A DNA stretch of 64,000 nucleotides from Leifsonia sp. C5G2 (lineage in GTDB: Bacteria; Actinomycetota; Actinomycetes; Actinomycetales; Microbacteriaceae): NCBI RefSeq assembly GCF_013359685.1, contig NZ_JABFMV010000005.1:1-64000 (forward strand), in the 5' to 3' direction. The notes beneath the pieces are model-generated. The model saw only the letters and a list, made by a program, of their open reading frames with translations, made no database searches and was not told where the DNA came from. Shown here one piece after another: positions 1 to 7,761 of this stretch; positions within the stretch are counted from its first letter, which is position 1; each line of letters begins with the position of its first letter. The position numbers were made by a program, and so were the translations under genes.

Positions 1-21
1 CCTCCTGACCCCCCCCCTCCG

Positions 22-98
22 CCCCAGCCATCAGCTCCTGAGTTTTTCGAGCGAATCGCCGCAGCGAAGTCGAAGAACTCAGGAGCTGATGGCTGGGG
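22..98. repeat. Long inverted repeat, copy 1 of family A
   Basis: Two 29-nt arms (22-50 and 70-98), complementary at all but one position, enclose a 19-nt loop. The inner arm core CAGCTCCTGAGTTTTTCGA recurs with its complement at 47418-47477, with a similar loop length but different outer flanks. That points to a dispersed palindromic repeat rather than a simple terminator. It lies just past the stop of the minus-strand phosphoesterase gene, so it may also end that transcript. Confidence 0.8.
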
Positions 99-105
99 AC
101 GCGGG

Positions 106-1041
106 TCAGGCGAGGATGGTGACGGGCTCGGTGGGAAGCTCGCGGCGGGCGGCCGGCGGGATGCGGATGCCGTCGGCGGCCAGGCGGCGGGCCGACTCCT
201 CCGCATCCACGTAGTCGAGGGTGGGGTAGTGGCCGAGCGGCACGACCGAGTGCAGCACCGTGTTCGGGTACACGTGCACCAGGTTGAAGGCGACCGCGCC
301 GTCGCGGCCGCGCGTCCCTCCCACCGGCACGTTGAGGTCCTGCGTGTAGCAACTCGCCGACGCCACCGACACCGGGATGCCCGCGAAGGTCGCCGTCGAC
401 GAGTAGTGCAGGTGCCCGGCGAGGATGCTGCGCACGTCGCTCCCCTCGAGCACCTCGCGCAGCTGGGACTGGTCGCGCAGCTCCACCGACACTGCGAGGT
501 CGAGCACGCTCGGCACGGGCGGGTGGTGCATCGCCAGGATGGTGCCCTCGGGCGCGGCGCTCGCGAGCTCTGCCGCCAGCCAGTCCAGCTGCGACTCGCT
601 CACGTCGCCGTAGTGGTGGCCCGGCACCGTGGAGTCGAGCACGATCACTCGCAGGCCGCCGATCCAGTACACGTCGTCGATCGGCGAGGCATCGCCCAGC
701 TCGTCGCGCAGCCCCTGCCGGAACGACGCCCGGTCGTCGTGGTTGCCCATCACCCAGATGATGCGCGCGCCCATCCGCTCCGCCGCCGGCTCCACGAGCG
801 AGCGCAGCCGCGAATAGGCGTCCGGCTGCCCGCGGTCGGCGAGGTCGCCGGTGAAGACGATCGCCTCCGGCCGTCCGCCCGACGCCTCGACCTCCTGGAG
901 GAGGGCGCGCAGGTGCTGCTCGCTGTCGACGGTGCCGTAGAGGCGTTCACCTCCCGCCAGCAGGTGAGTGTCGCTGATGTGCAGGAGGAAGTGGTCCGGC
1001 CGCGGGTACTCCGCGATTCGCGTCTTCACGCGCCCTATCAC
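106..1041 (-). CDS. Metallophosphoesterase (CpdA-like cyclic nucleotide phosphodiesterase)
   Basis: Calcineurin-like metallophosphoesterase that probably hydrolyses phosphodiesters such as cyclic nucleotides with two metal ions. Family metal-binding blocks are visible in order: ISDTHL near the N-terminus, [19 protein letters not shown] and AGHLHYS. Length (about 311 residues) is usual for CpdA-type proteins. I chose the GTG at 1041 because the product then begins shortly before the first metal motif. An ATG at 1071 and a GTG at 1029 are alternatives and no Shine-Dalgarno site settles it. It ends just before a long inverted repeat and lies downstream of the mannosidase gene on the same strand, with a short gap. 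The substrate cannot be told from sequence. Confidence 0.85.
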   Translation of the reverse strand: MIGRVKTRIAEYPRPDHFLLHISDTHLLAGGERLYGTVDSEQHLRALLQEVEASGGRPEAIVFTGDLADRGQPDAYSRLRSLVEPAAERMGARIIWVMGNHDDRASFRQGLRDELGDASPIDDVYWIGGLRVIVLDSTVPGHHYGDVSESQLDWLAAELASAAPEGTILAMHHPPVPSVLDLAVSVELRDQSQLREVLEGSDVRSILAGHLHYSSTATFAGIPVSVASASCYTQDLNVPVGGTRGRDGAVAFNLVHVYPNTVLHSVVPLGHYPTLDYVDAEESARRLAADGIRIPPAARRELPTEPVTILA

Positions 1042-1095
1042 ACCACCTGGGTCTGAACACCGCGTGAACATGTCCGGTGTGCCGCCTGGATCCGC

Positions 1096-3714
1096 TCAGT
1101 CCAGATCGATCGGCTCGGCATTCCACGCCTCCACCCGAACCGGGGCACCATACCGGGATTCCAGGATGCGCTCCTCCCCCGGCAGCAGCGGTCGCGGATC
1201 CCCGCCCACCGTCGAGGGCGCTCCGCCTGCGGCCGGACGCGGGTCGACCAGCCGCACCGTCAGCGCCGCCGACGCCCCGGTGTTCCGCACCCGCACGGCT
1301 CCGTCCGCGTCGCGCGAGGCCTCCAGCCGCGGGGCGGGCACGTCGAACAGCGCCGCGAAGTCGTGCGTCGTCGTCGCGAGCATCCGCTCGCAGTCGAGCT
1401 CGCCGTCCGCGTCGCGCCACTCCGCCTCCCACAGGAACACGTCCGGCAGCCCGGCGACCGGCACCTCGAGCGTCCCGACGGCCGCCGGGTGGCTCACCGC
1501 CGGGGCCGGGTATGCGGTCTCCGCCAGGACTGCACCGTCGAGCCCGAGCGCGCGCACCGTCACCGTCGAGCCCGCGGCCACCGCATCCACCGCCTCCGCC
1601 CACAACCACACCTCGGCCGACGCCGCCTGCTCGCCGCCCCACACCGCACGGGTCACCCGCAGGGTCGCCCGCCGTCGCTCGAACGCCCGCGCCACGGCGA
1701 AGAACGCCGGCTTCGGGTCGCCACGGAAGTCGACCGCCGCCGTGCACCACGCGTTCGGGTGGCTCTCGTTCAGCTGCCACGGCAGCACCATGCTGCAGCG
1801 CGGGAAGCGCCGCCGGTCGGCCTCGACCGAGTACTGCAGCCCGGTCGCCTGGAGCACTTGCGAGGCGCGGTTGAGCGTCTCCAGCGTGTCCGGGCGGCCG
1901 CCGAACAGCTCGACCACCTGGTCCGCGTTGTTCCACCACTCGCCCAGGTGCCGGTAGACCGGGTTGGTGCGGTCGGCGGGCCAGCGGTCGGGTTGCGGGA
2001 TGAGCGCCTCCAGCGAGCGCAGGTTCGTCATCCCCTCCACCCCGAACTCGGTATGCGCGAGGTTCGTGCCCGCGTTCGCCAGCGTGTAGTGGCCGACGAG
2101 TCCCTGGTGCTCCCACGGGCCGTGCACGTCGTGCTGGCCGTCGGGGTTCGCGTGGATGCGGTCCAGCCGGTTGTGGAACTCCGGCCCGGTCGGCGAGGTG
2201 GGCAGCCAAGCGCGGTCCGGGTCGAGCCGCGCGACCGTGCCGGAGAGCGCGGCGAGCACCGGCGAGCGGTCGTCGGAGAGCGGCGCACCGCCCTGATCGA
2301 GCTCGTTGCCGCCGCCCCAGACGAGCAGCGAGGGATGGTGGACGCGGGTCGGCACGATCGCCTCCGCCTCGGCACGCATGAGCTCGACGAACGCGGGGTC
2401 GGTGCTCGGTGCGCTCTGCATCCCCGAGCTGGACTGCGAGAACTCCTGCCACACCAGCAGCCCGAGCCGGTCGCAGGTGGCGTAGAAATGCTCCGACTCG
2501 ATCAGACCGCCGCCCCAGACGCGCACCAGCCGCGCCCCGGAGGCGGCCGCGAGCCCGAGCAGGTGCTCGACGCGGGCCTCGTCGATGGAGCCGAACATCG
2601 TGTCCGCCGGGGTCCAGTTCCAGCCGAGCAGCGGCACCGTCACGCCGTTCACGACCGCCGTGTAGGGCAGAGCGTCGGCGGGCGCGCCGGCGTTCGGCAC
2701 GAGCCGGGCCGTGCGGAAGCCGACGTGCCGTTCCGTGCGGTCGGCCTCGCCGTCGGCGTCGACGAGCGCGACCGTCACGGTGTGGAGCGGCTGCTCGCCG
2801 AAGGTGTTCGGCCACCAGAGGGCGGGATCCGGGATGCTCACGCTCGCGCGCCCGGCCGTCGCGTCCACCTCGGCGGACCCGAGGGTGCGTCCGTCACGGG
2901 AGACCGTCACGGTGACCGAGAGCGGCTCGGCATCCGCCGCCCGTCCGTCCGCCGGCGGCTCCCACTCCACCTCCACCACCCCGACGCGCGCCTCGAGTTG
3001 CGACATCTTGTCGCCACTCGGCGCGGGGTGAGACAAGATGTCACCACTCGGCGGGGCGCCGACGCGCGTCCGCACCGTGACGCCGCCGAGGAGGGCGCGG
3101 CCGAGGCGCAGGCGCACGCTCTTCCAGACGCCCTGGTGCCGGAGGCGCGGGGAGAAGTCCCAGCCGTAGCCGAGACGGGGCGTGTGGACGCGCACCCGCT
3201 CCGTTCGGCCCACCTGCGGCTCCGAGTCGGGCGCGGGATGCACGCGCAGCGCCAGCTTGTGCCGCCCCTCGCCGCGGCGGGAGGCGTCGAGCGGCAGGCG
3301 GAGCGGATGGTAGAGCCCGCGCACGGAGCCGAGCAGTTCGCCGTCCCAGTAGACGTCCGCCCCCGGATCGATGCCGTCGAACTCCAGCACCGCCACGCCG
3401 TCGGCAGCCGCCGCATCCAGGTCGACCGCGCGCCGGTACACCCACGAGCGCTCCGCCACCCACTCCGCGGCGCGGCTGTTGCGGCCGACGCGCGGGTCGG
3501 GCAGCTCTGCCGCGCGGTGCAGGTCGTCGACCACCGCACCGGGAACCCGCGCCGGAAGCCAGCCGGGTGCCGCCGCGATGGCGGCCGATGCCTCCGCCAC
3601 ATTGTTGCCGGCCTCGGGCAGCGGCGCGCCCAGGTACCACTCCGCGGTGTCCCCGAGGGCCTCCCGGATGGCCCACTCCTCGCCGTCCAGGACGATCGTC
3701 GTCGATGTGCTCAC
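1096..3714 (-). CDS. Glycoside hydrolase family 2 beta-mannosidase
   Basis: GH2 enzyme expected to release terminal beta-mannose from oligosaccharides. The 872 residues start with a jelly-roll domain, followed by an Ig-like domain and a TIM barrel. The acid/base motif WGGGNELD is near residue 470 and the nucleophile motif TEFGVEG near 555. There is no signal peptide, so it probably acts in the cytoplasm on imported sugars. The GTG at 3714 (VSTSTT) is the natural start; longer frames run through the divergent promoter region. Between the jelly-roll and Ig-like regions (about residues 222-242) two copies of a palindromic repeat add the peptides SGDILS and SGDKMS. It is divergent from two oxidoreductase genes, consistent with a sugar-use locus. 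Confidence 0.88.
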   Translation of the reverse strand: MSTSTTIVLDGEEWAIREALGDTAEWYLGAPLPEAGNNVAEASAAIAAAPGWLPARVPGAVVDDLHRAAELPDPRVGRNSRAAEWVAERSWVYRRAVDLDAAAADGVAVLEFDGIDPGADVYWDGELLGSVRGLYHPLRLPLDASRRGEGRHKLALRVHPAPDSEPQVGRTERVRVHTPRLGYGWDFSPRLRHQGVWKSVRLRLGRALLGGVTVRTRVGAPPSGDILSHPAPSGDKMSQLEARVGVVEVEWEPPADGRAADAEPLSVTVTVSRDGRTLGSAEVDATAGRASVSIPDPALWWPNTFGEQPLHTVTVALVDADGEADRTERHVGFRTARLVPNAGAPADALPYTAVVNGVTVPLLGWNWTPADTMFGSIDEARVEHLLGLAAASGARLVRVWGGGLIESEHFYATCDRLGLLVWQEFSQSSSGMQSAPSTDPAFVELMRAEAEAIVPTRVHHPSLLVWGGGNELDQGGAPLSDDRSPVLAALSGTVARLDPDRAWLPTSPTGPEFHNRLDRIHANPDGQHDVHGPWEHQGLVGHYTLANAGTNLAHTEFGVEGMTNLRSLEALIPQPDRWPADRTNPVYRHLGEWWNNADQVVELFGGRPDTLETLNRASQVLQATGLQYSVEADRRRFPRCSMVLPWQLNESHPNAWCTAAVDFRGDPKPAFFAVARAFERRRATLRVTRAVWGGEQAASAEVWLWAEAVDAVAAGSTVTVRALGLDGAVLAETAYPAPAVSHPAAVGTLEVPVAGLPDVFLWEAEWRDADGELDCERMLATTTHDFAALFDVPAPRLEASRDADGAVRVRNTGASAALTVRLVDPRPAAGGAPSTVGGDPRPLLPGEERILESRYGAPVRVEAWNAEPIDLD
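2994..3051. repeat. Two copies of an in-frame palindromic repeat inside the mannosidase gene
   Basis: Units at 2994-3021 and 3026-3051 match the pattern CGAGTGGYGACA-N3-TGTCRCCACTCG with few changes and lie back to back in opposite orientation. Both keep the mannosidase frame open and encode SGDILS and SGDKMS in what looks like a domain linker. Four further copies occur inside another gene at 22444-22610. Confidence 0.85.
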
Positions 3715-3733
3715 CCGACGATCATGCCGAACA

Positions 3734-3747
3734 TGGGAACGATTCCA
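3734..3747. promoter_or_regulatory. Candidate LacI-family operator
   Basis: TGGGAACGATTCCA is a nearly perfect palindrome with a central CG, the usual form of LacI/CcpA-type operators. It lies between the divergent mannosidase and oxidoreductase genes, 20 bp before the mannosidase start. No LacI gene is in the window, so the regulator would have to be encoded elsewhere. Confidence 0.5.
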
Positions 3748-3844
3748 GAAATCTTGCCGCAAAGGCTTCCGACTGCTCGGGAGCAGAAGGTACGCTTTCG
3801 TGGTTCGCGCGCACCGCAATCCAGGCAAGGAGGCCTTCACAGGC

Positions 3845-4870
3845 ATGTCCCACCCACTCACCGTCGCAGCGATCGGCTTCTGGCACGTCCATGCGGGCGA
3901 CTACGCGCGCGACGTCCAGCGGCACCCCGACACCGAACTCGTCGCCGTCTGGGACGACGACGAGCAGCGCGGCCGGGCGGCCGCCGAGGAGTTCGGCGTG
4001 GAGTTCGTCGCCGACCTCGACGAACTGCTCGCGCGTCCCACCCTCGACGCCGTCACCATCACCACGGCCACCGACCAGCACCGCGACGTCATCGGCCGCG
4101 CCATCGCCGCAGGCAAGCACGTCTTCAGCGAGAAGGTCCTCGCGCCCACGGTCGCCGAGGCGGACGAGCTCGTCGACCTCGCCCGCGAGGCCGGTATCGC
4201 GCTCGTCGTCTCCCTCCCGCGGCTGTACGACGACTACACCGTCGCCATCGAGCGCATCCTCGACGAGGGCACGCTCGGCGAGCTCACCTACTCCCGGGTC
4301 CGCCTCGCGCACGACGGCTGGGTGGCCGGCTGGCTGCCCGAGCGGTTCGCCGACCCGGAGGCCGCGATCGGCGGTGCGCTCACCGACCTGGGCTGCCACC
4401 CGGCGTACCTGACCCGGCTGTTCCACCGCACGGAGCCGCTGAGCATCTCGGCGAGCTACGGGCACGTGTCCGGACGCGCCGTGGAGGACAACGCCGTGGT
4501 CACGGCCGAGTTCCCGGACGGCCGGCTCGGCGTGTTCGAGGCGAGCGTCGTCACCACGCCCGGCGCCTTCACCGTGGAGCTGCGCGGCACCGAGGCGAGC
4601 CTCATGTTCGGCTTCGGCGGCGAGCGCCTGCTCGCCAAGGGCGGCGCGTTCGGCGACCAGTGGCAGGAGCTGCCGCTGCCCGAGCGCCGGCCCGGTGCGT
4701 TCGCGCAGTGGGTGCAGCACATCCACGACGGCACGACCGCCGACGACAACCTGCGCCACGCCGTCGAGCTGACCCGCGTCGTCGTCGCCTCCAACGAGTC
4801 GGCCGCCACCGGCCGCGCGGTCCCGCTCGAGCCGGCATTCGTGCCGAATGTGCGGAATGGCCGCGCGTAA
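3845..4870 (+). CDS. Gfo/Idh/MocA family oxidoreductase
   Basis: NAD(P)-dependent dehydrogenase of the Gfo/Idh/MocA family, with an N-terminal Rossmann fold and a C-terminal alpha/beta domain. The N-terminal strand reads AAIGFWHVHAGDY rather than a strict GxGxxG. The usual EKP motif appears as SEKVLAP, keeping the lysine but not the proline. A GCHPAYL segment matches the catalytic-region histidine of the family. The ATG at 3845 follows an AGGAGG about 11 nt upstream. It is divergent from the beta-mannosidase and followed 56 bp later by a second family member, so both may act on a mannose-derived or related sugar. Its last codons are formed by the left arm of a perfect inverted repeat. Confidence 0.8.
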   Translation: MSHPLTVAAIGFWHVHAGDYARDVQRHPDTELVAVWDDDEQRGRAAAEEFGVEFVADLDELLARPTLDAVTITTATDQHRDVIGRAIAAGKHVFSEKVLAPTVAEADELVDLAREAGIALVVSLPRLYDDYTVAIERILDEGTLGELTYSRVRLAHDGWVAGWLPERFADPEAAIGGALTDLGCHPAYLTRLFHRTEPLSISASYGHVSGRAVEDNAVVTAEFPDGRLGVFEASVVTTPGAFTVELRGTEASLMFGFGGERLLAKGGAFGDQWQELPLPERRPGAFAQWVQHIHDGTTADDNLRHAVELTRVVVASNESAATGRAVPLEPAFVPNVRNGRA

Positions 4871-4889
4871 GCGCACATTCGGCACGAAT
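4837..4889. repeat. Perfect 18-bp inverted repeat across a stop codon
   Basis: Arms ATTCGTGCCGAATGTGCG (4837-4854) and its exact complement (4872-4889) flank a 17-nt loop that contains the TAA stop of the upstream oxidoreductase. No U-tract follows, and a second gene on the same strand begins 38 bp later, so it is not a typical terminator. It may attenuate or stabilise the mRNA, or be a mobile palindrome that reshaped the C-terminus. Confidence 0.8.
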
Positions 4890-4926
4890 CACCCCCGACT
4901 TTCCTCATAGCTAGGAGTACTTCTAC

Positions 4927-5964
4927 ATGTCCACGAACAGCAGCGTCCGCATCGGACTGATCGGCGCCGGCGGCATCGCCGGGGCGCACGTCGCCGGCTA
5001 CCTGCGCAACCCCGAGACCGTCACCTTCGCCGCGGTCGCCGACCCGGTGCAGGAGGCCGCAGAGCGCCGCGCCGGCGACACCGGCGCCGAGATCTACGCC
5101 GACTACCGCACCATGCTCGCCGAGGCCGACATCGACGCCGTCGACATCTGCCTCCCCCACCACCTGCACAAGGACGCGATCGTCGCCGCCGCCCGCGCCG
5201 GCAAGCACATCCTGTGCGAGAAGCCCCTCTGCCTGACCCCGGAGGAGGCCGCCGAGGTGGATGCCGCGGTCGCCGAGGCCGGAGTGACGCTGATGTGCGC
5301 GCACAACCAGCTCTTCCTGCCTGCGGTCGCCAAGGCCAAGGAGCTCATCGACTCCGGCGCCCTCGGCAAGGTCTACGAGGTGCGCACCACCGACAGCTTC
5401 TACAACGACTTCGACCCGTCGAACATGGGCTGGCGCGCGCACGCGTCGACGAGCGGCGGCGGCGAGCTGATCGACACCGGCTACCACCCGACGTACCTCC
5501 TGCTGCACCTGGCGGGCGGCTCGCCGGTCGAGGTCACCGCGATGCTGGCGACCCACCGCCTCACCTTCATGGAGGGCGAGGACTCGGCGCAGGTGCTGGT
5601 CCGCTTCGACAACGGGGTCATCGGCAGCCTCGTCACCAGCTGGGCCTACCAGCCGGCGGACGGCACCGAGAAGTTCTCCGTCGTCGGCGAGGCCGGCAGC
5701 CTGACCAGCGACGGCACCTCGCTCAGCCTGCACGTGCGCGGCGAGGAGCAGCCGACGGAGTTCGAGCTGGAGCCGGTGCACGAGTTCGCCGCGGAGGTGG
5801 GCCACTTCGCTCGCAGCATCCTGGACGGCACGCGGCCGCTGCACACGCAGAAGGAGGGCATCGAGGTGCTCGGCATCATCCTGGCCGCGTACGAGTCGGC
5901 GCAGCACCGGACGATCGCGCCGGTCCGCTCGGTGAGGGAGCTGGTGAGCGCCCCCACCGAGTGA
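4927..5964 (+). CDS. Gfo/Idh/MocA family oxidoreductase
   Basis: Second NAD(P)-dependent sugar dehydrogenase-like protein, 345 residues. It has a standard nucleotide-binding start (GLIGAGGIAGAHVAGY), the CEKPLCLT motif with the conserved lysine near residue 99, and DTGYHPTYLL, where the histidine is the expected active-site residue. The ATG has a good AGGAG site about 9 nt upstream. It follows the first oxidoreductase with 56 bp between, and the pair is probably co-transcribed away from the beta-mannosidase. Myo-inositol, glucose-fructose or other sugar substrates are all possible within this family; sequence alone does not decide. Confidence 0.85.
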   Translation: MSTNSSVRIGLIGAGGIAGAHVAGYLRNPETVTFAAVADPVQEAAERRAGDTGAEIYADYRTMLAEADIDAVDICLPHHLHKDAIVAAARAGKHILCEKPLCLTPEEAAEVDAAVAEAGVTLMCAHNQLFLPAVAKAKELIDSGALGKVYEVRTTDSFYNDFDPSNMGWRAHASTSGGGELIDTGYHPTYLLLHLAGGSPVEVTAMLATHRLTFMEGEDSAQVLVRFDNGVIGSLVTSWAYQPADGTEKFSVVGEAGSLTSDGTSLSLHVRGEEQPTEFELEPVHEFAAEVGHFARSILDGTRPLHTQKEGIEVLGIILAAYESAQHRTIAPVRSVRELVSAPTE

Positions 5965-6010
5965 GAAATGGGGTATATCCGGCGGGCCCGCGGCGGCGTT
6001 ACAGTGCAGC

Positions 6011-6319
6011 ATGAGCACGCAGCGGACGGGGGCCCGCCGGACTCTTACGGAGCCCCCACGTCAGGATGATTTCGTCGCGGTCCCGTACTTGCGGCAGGGC
6101 CAGCTCATCTCGCTGATCCATTGGTCGCTCGTCGCGGGTGAATGGAAGTACACCACCATCCTCGCCGAGTACCTCCATCGGGATGAGAGCTCCTGGTACC
6201 TCGTCATCAAGGGGAAACAGGGCCAGACTCGACCGCTCGGAGTGGGCGATCTTCAACTGACCTCGCTCACGCGGGCGCGAAAGCTGCCCGTATGCCCGGA
6301 GAACGGGCACACGACGTAA
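6011..6319 (+). CDS. Hypothetical protein, 102 residues
   Basis: I do not recognise this family. The product is small and basic at the N-terminus, with a beta-rich middle (GQLISLIHWSLVAGEW, then SWYLVIKGKQG) and no membrane segment or signal peptide. There is no Shine-Dalgarno site. Instead TACAGT lies 5 nt before the ATG, which could be a -10 box for a leaderless mRNA. It stands alone between the oxidoreductase pair and a lipoprotein gene. Codon use at the third position is G/C-rich like its neighbours, which supports a real gene. Confidence 0.55.
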   Translation: MSTQRTGARRTLTEPPRQDDFVAVPYLRQGQLISLIHWSLVAGEWKYTTILAEYLHRDESSWYLVIKGKQGQTRPLGVGDLQLTSLTRARKLPVCPENGHTT

Positions 6320-6385
6320 TCCTCCGCGCCCTTCCCCGTCTTCATCGGTGAGACCGGATGAAGGACGACGCGGAGGGAGCACGGG

Positions 6386-7408
6386 ATGATCGCGGCACGG
6401 GCACGGCGGAGGACGCGGTCGTCCGTGGTGGTGGGGATGGCCGGTGCCGTCCTCGCCGCCGGGACGGCATGCTCCGCGCCGGGCGGGGAGGGCGCCCCGG
6501 CGGCCCCGGTCCCGACGACCACCGCCTCCGCCGGCTGGACGCTCCCGGCCGGGGAGCGCATCGTGTTCCGGAGCACCGAGAAGGGGGAGGGCTTCGGCAA
6601 GGTCGCGTCGGTTCCGCTGGCGTCGCCGGAGGATGAGCGGACGCTGTCGGGAATCAGCTGCGAGCGCGTCCACGCCACCCGCGAGGCCCTCTCGTGCATG
6701 AGCCTCAACAGCACGAACCCGGTCGGCTACCGCGAGACGCTCTACGACGGCTCCGGCGGCGAGCTGCGCTTCTGGCCGCTCCCCGGCGCCCCGAGCCGCA
6801 CCCGGCTGTCGCCCGACTCGAAGCTGGCCGCCTGGACCGCGTTCGTCGACGGAGAGTCCTATTCGGGTGTCGAGTTCTCGACGCAGACCATCGTCACCGA
6901 ACTGCGCGGCACGTACCATGGGCCGCTCGAGGCGTTCACCTTCCTCGTGGACGCCCGGCCGTACAGCGCGGCCGACCTCAACGTCTGGGGCGTCACCTTC
7001 GCCGGCGACGGCAACACCTTCTACGCCACCGCCGCGTCGGCGGGCAGGACCTGGCTGGTGCGCGGCAACCTCCGGGGCCGCACCATCGTGGCTGTCCGTG
7101 AGGGGGCCGAATGCCCGTCCCTCTCACCGGACGGCAAGCGCGTCGCGTACAAGAAGAAGCAGGGCACGGCGGACGCCGCCCGCTGGACCCTCGCGGTGTA
7201 CGACCTCGCGTCGAAAGCCGAGACGGTCCTCCCCCTGAAGGGCGACGTCGACGACCAGACGGAGTGGCTGAATGACCATACGCTCCTCTTCGGGTTGCCG
7301 GTGGCGGGGACCGAGGGCGACTACAACCTCTACACGGCCCCGGCCGACGGCTCCGCGGCGGAGAAGCTGTTCATCGAGCACGCGTGGTCGCCGTCCGTCG
7401 TCCGGTGA
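6386..7408 (+). CDS. Lipoprotein with TolB/PD40-like beta-propeller repeats
   Basis: Predicted membrane-anchored exported protein. An arginine-rich n-region (ARARRRTR) precedes a hydrophobic stretch and a lipobox, LAAGTAC, with the modified cysteine near residue 29. A low-complexity Ala/Pro/Thr linker follows. The rest has repeats of the SPDSKLAAW and SPDGKRVAYKK type, as in TolB/WD40-like beta-propellers. Binding partner and role are unknown. The ATG at 6386 is preceded by GGAGGG with 8 nt spacing. It is convergent with a small membrane protein gene 8 bp away. Confidence 0.75.
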   Translation: MIAARARRRTRSSVVVGMAGAVLAAGTACSAPGGEGAPAAPVPTTTASAGWTLPAGERIVFRSTEKGEGFGKVASVPLASPEDERTLSGISCERVHATREALSCMSLNSTNPVGYRETLYDGSGGELRFWPLPGAPSRTRLSPDSKLAAWTAFVDGESYSGVEFSTQTIVTELRGTYHGPLEAFTFLVDARPYSAADLNVWGVTFAGDGNTFYATAASAGRTWLVRGNLRGRTIVAVREGAECPSLSPDGKRVAYKKKQGTADAARWTLAVYDLASKAETVLPLKGDVDDQTEWLNDHTLLFGLPVAGTEGDYNLYTAPADGSAAEKLFIEHAWSPSVVR

Positions 7409-7416
7409 CAGGGCCT

Positions 7417-7761
7417 CTACAGGAGGACCGCGACCACGACGTTCACCCCGACCAGGGCGATCATGAGAATGTTCAGGTAGCCGATCACGATCGCCGCGTG
7501 CGCGACCGCGACGCCACGACCGCCGCCGTGCTGCAGCCTCCTGACCACGTGGTACGCGAGCGGGATGGCCACCACCGGCAGCAGGAACGCGAGGATCAGC
7601 GAGATCACCGCCTGCGGGTGCACCCGCCTGGGCAGCACGGTGGGCAGCGCGAAGTCTCCCGTGAACTCGGTCGCGTTGTGCGGCGTCGGGACGTCGACGG
7701 TCGCCTCATCCAGCCCGTCGACCTCGTCGTGACTCACGGGACGGATCTTCAGGTCGGACAT
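7417..7761 (-). CDS. Small DUF4190-like membrane protein
   Basis: A 114-residue protein with a soluble N-terminal half and two hydrophobic segments (around VISLILAFLLPVVAIPLAYHV and the last 25 residues), resembling DUF4190-type actinobacterial membrane proteins. The function of these is not known. The start (MSDLKIRP) overlaps the 3' end of the signal peptidase gene by 13 bp, so the two are probably translated from one mRNA. Confidence 0.65.
   Translation of the reverse strand: MSDLKIRPVSHDEVDGLDEATVDVPTPHNATEFTGDFALPTVLPRRVHPQAVISLILAFLLPVVAIPLAYHVVRRLQHGGGRGVAVAHAAIVIGYLNILMIALVGVNVVVAVLL

Noticed and set aside
1363-4914. Very long plus-strand open frame opposite the mannosidase and oxidoreductase genes
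   Set aside because: It is a shadow frame of high-G+C genes on both strands; the product is Arg/Ala/Pro-rich and shows no domain.
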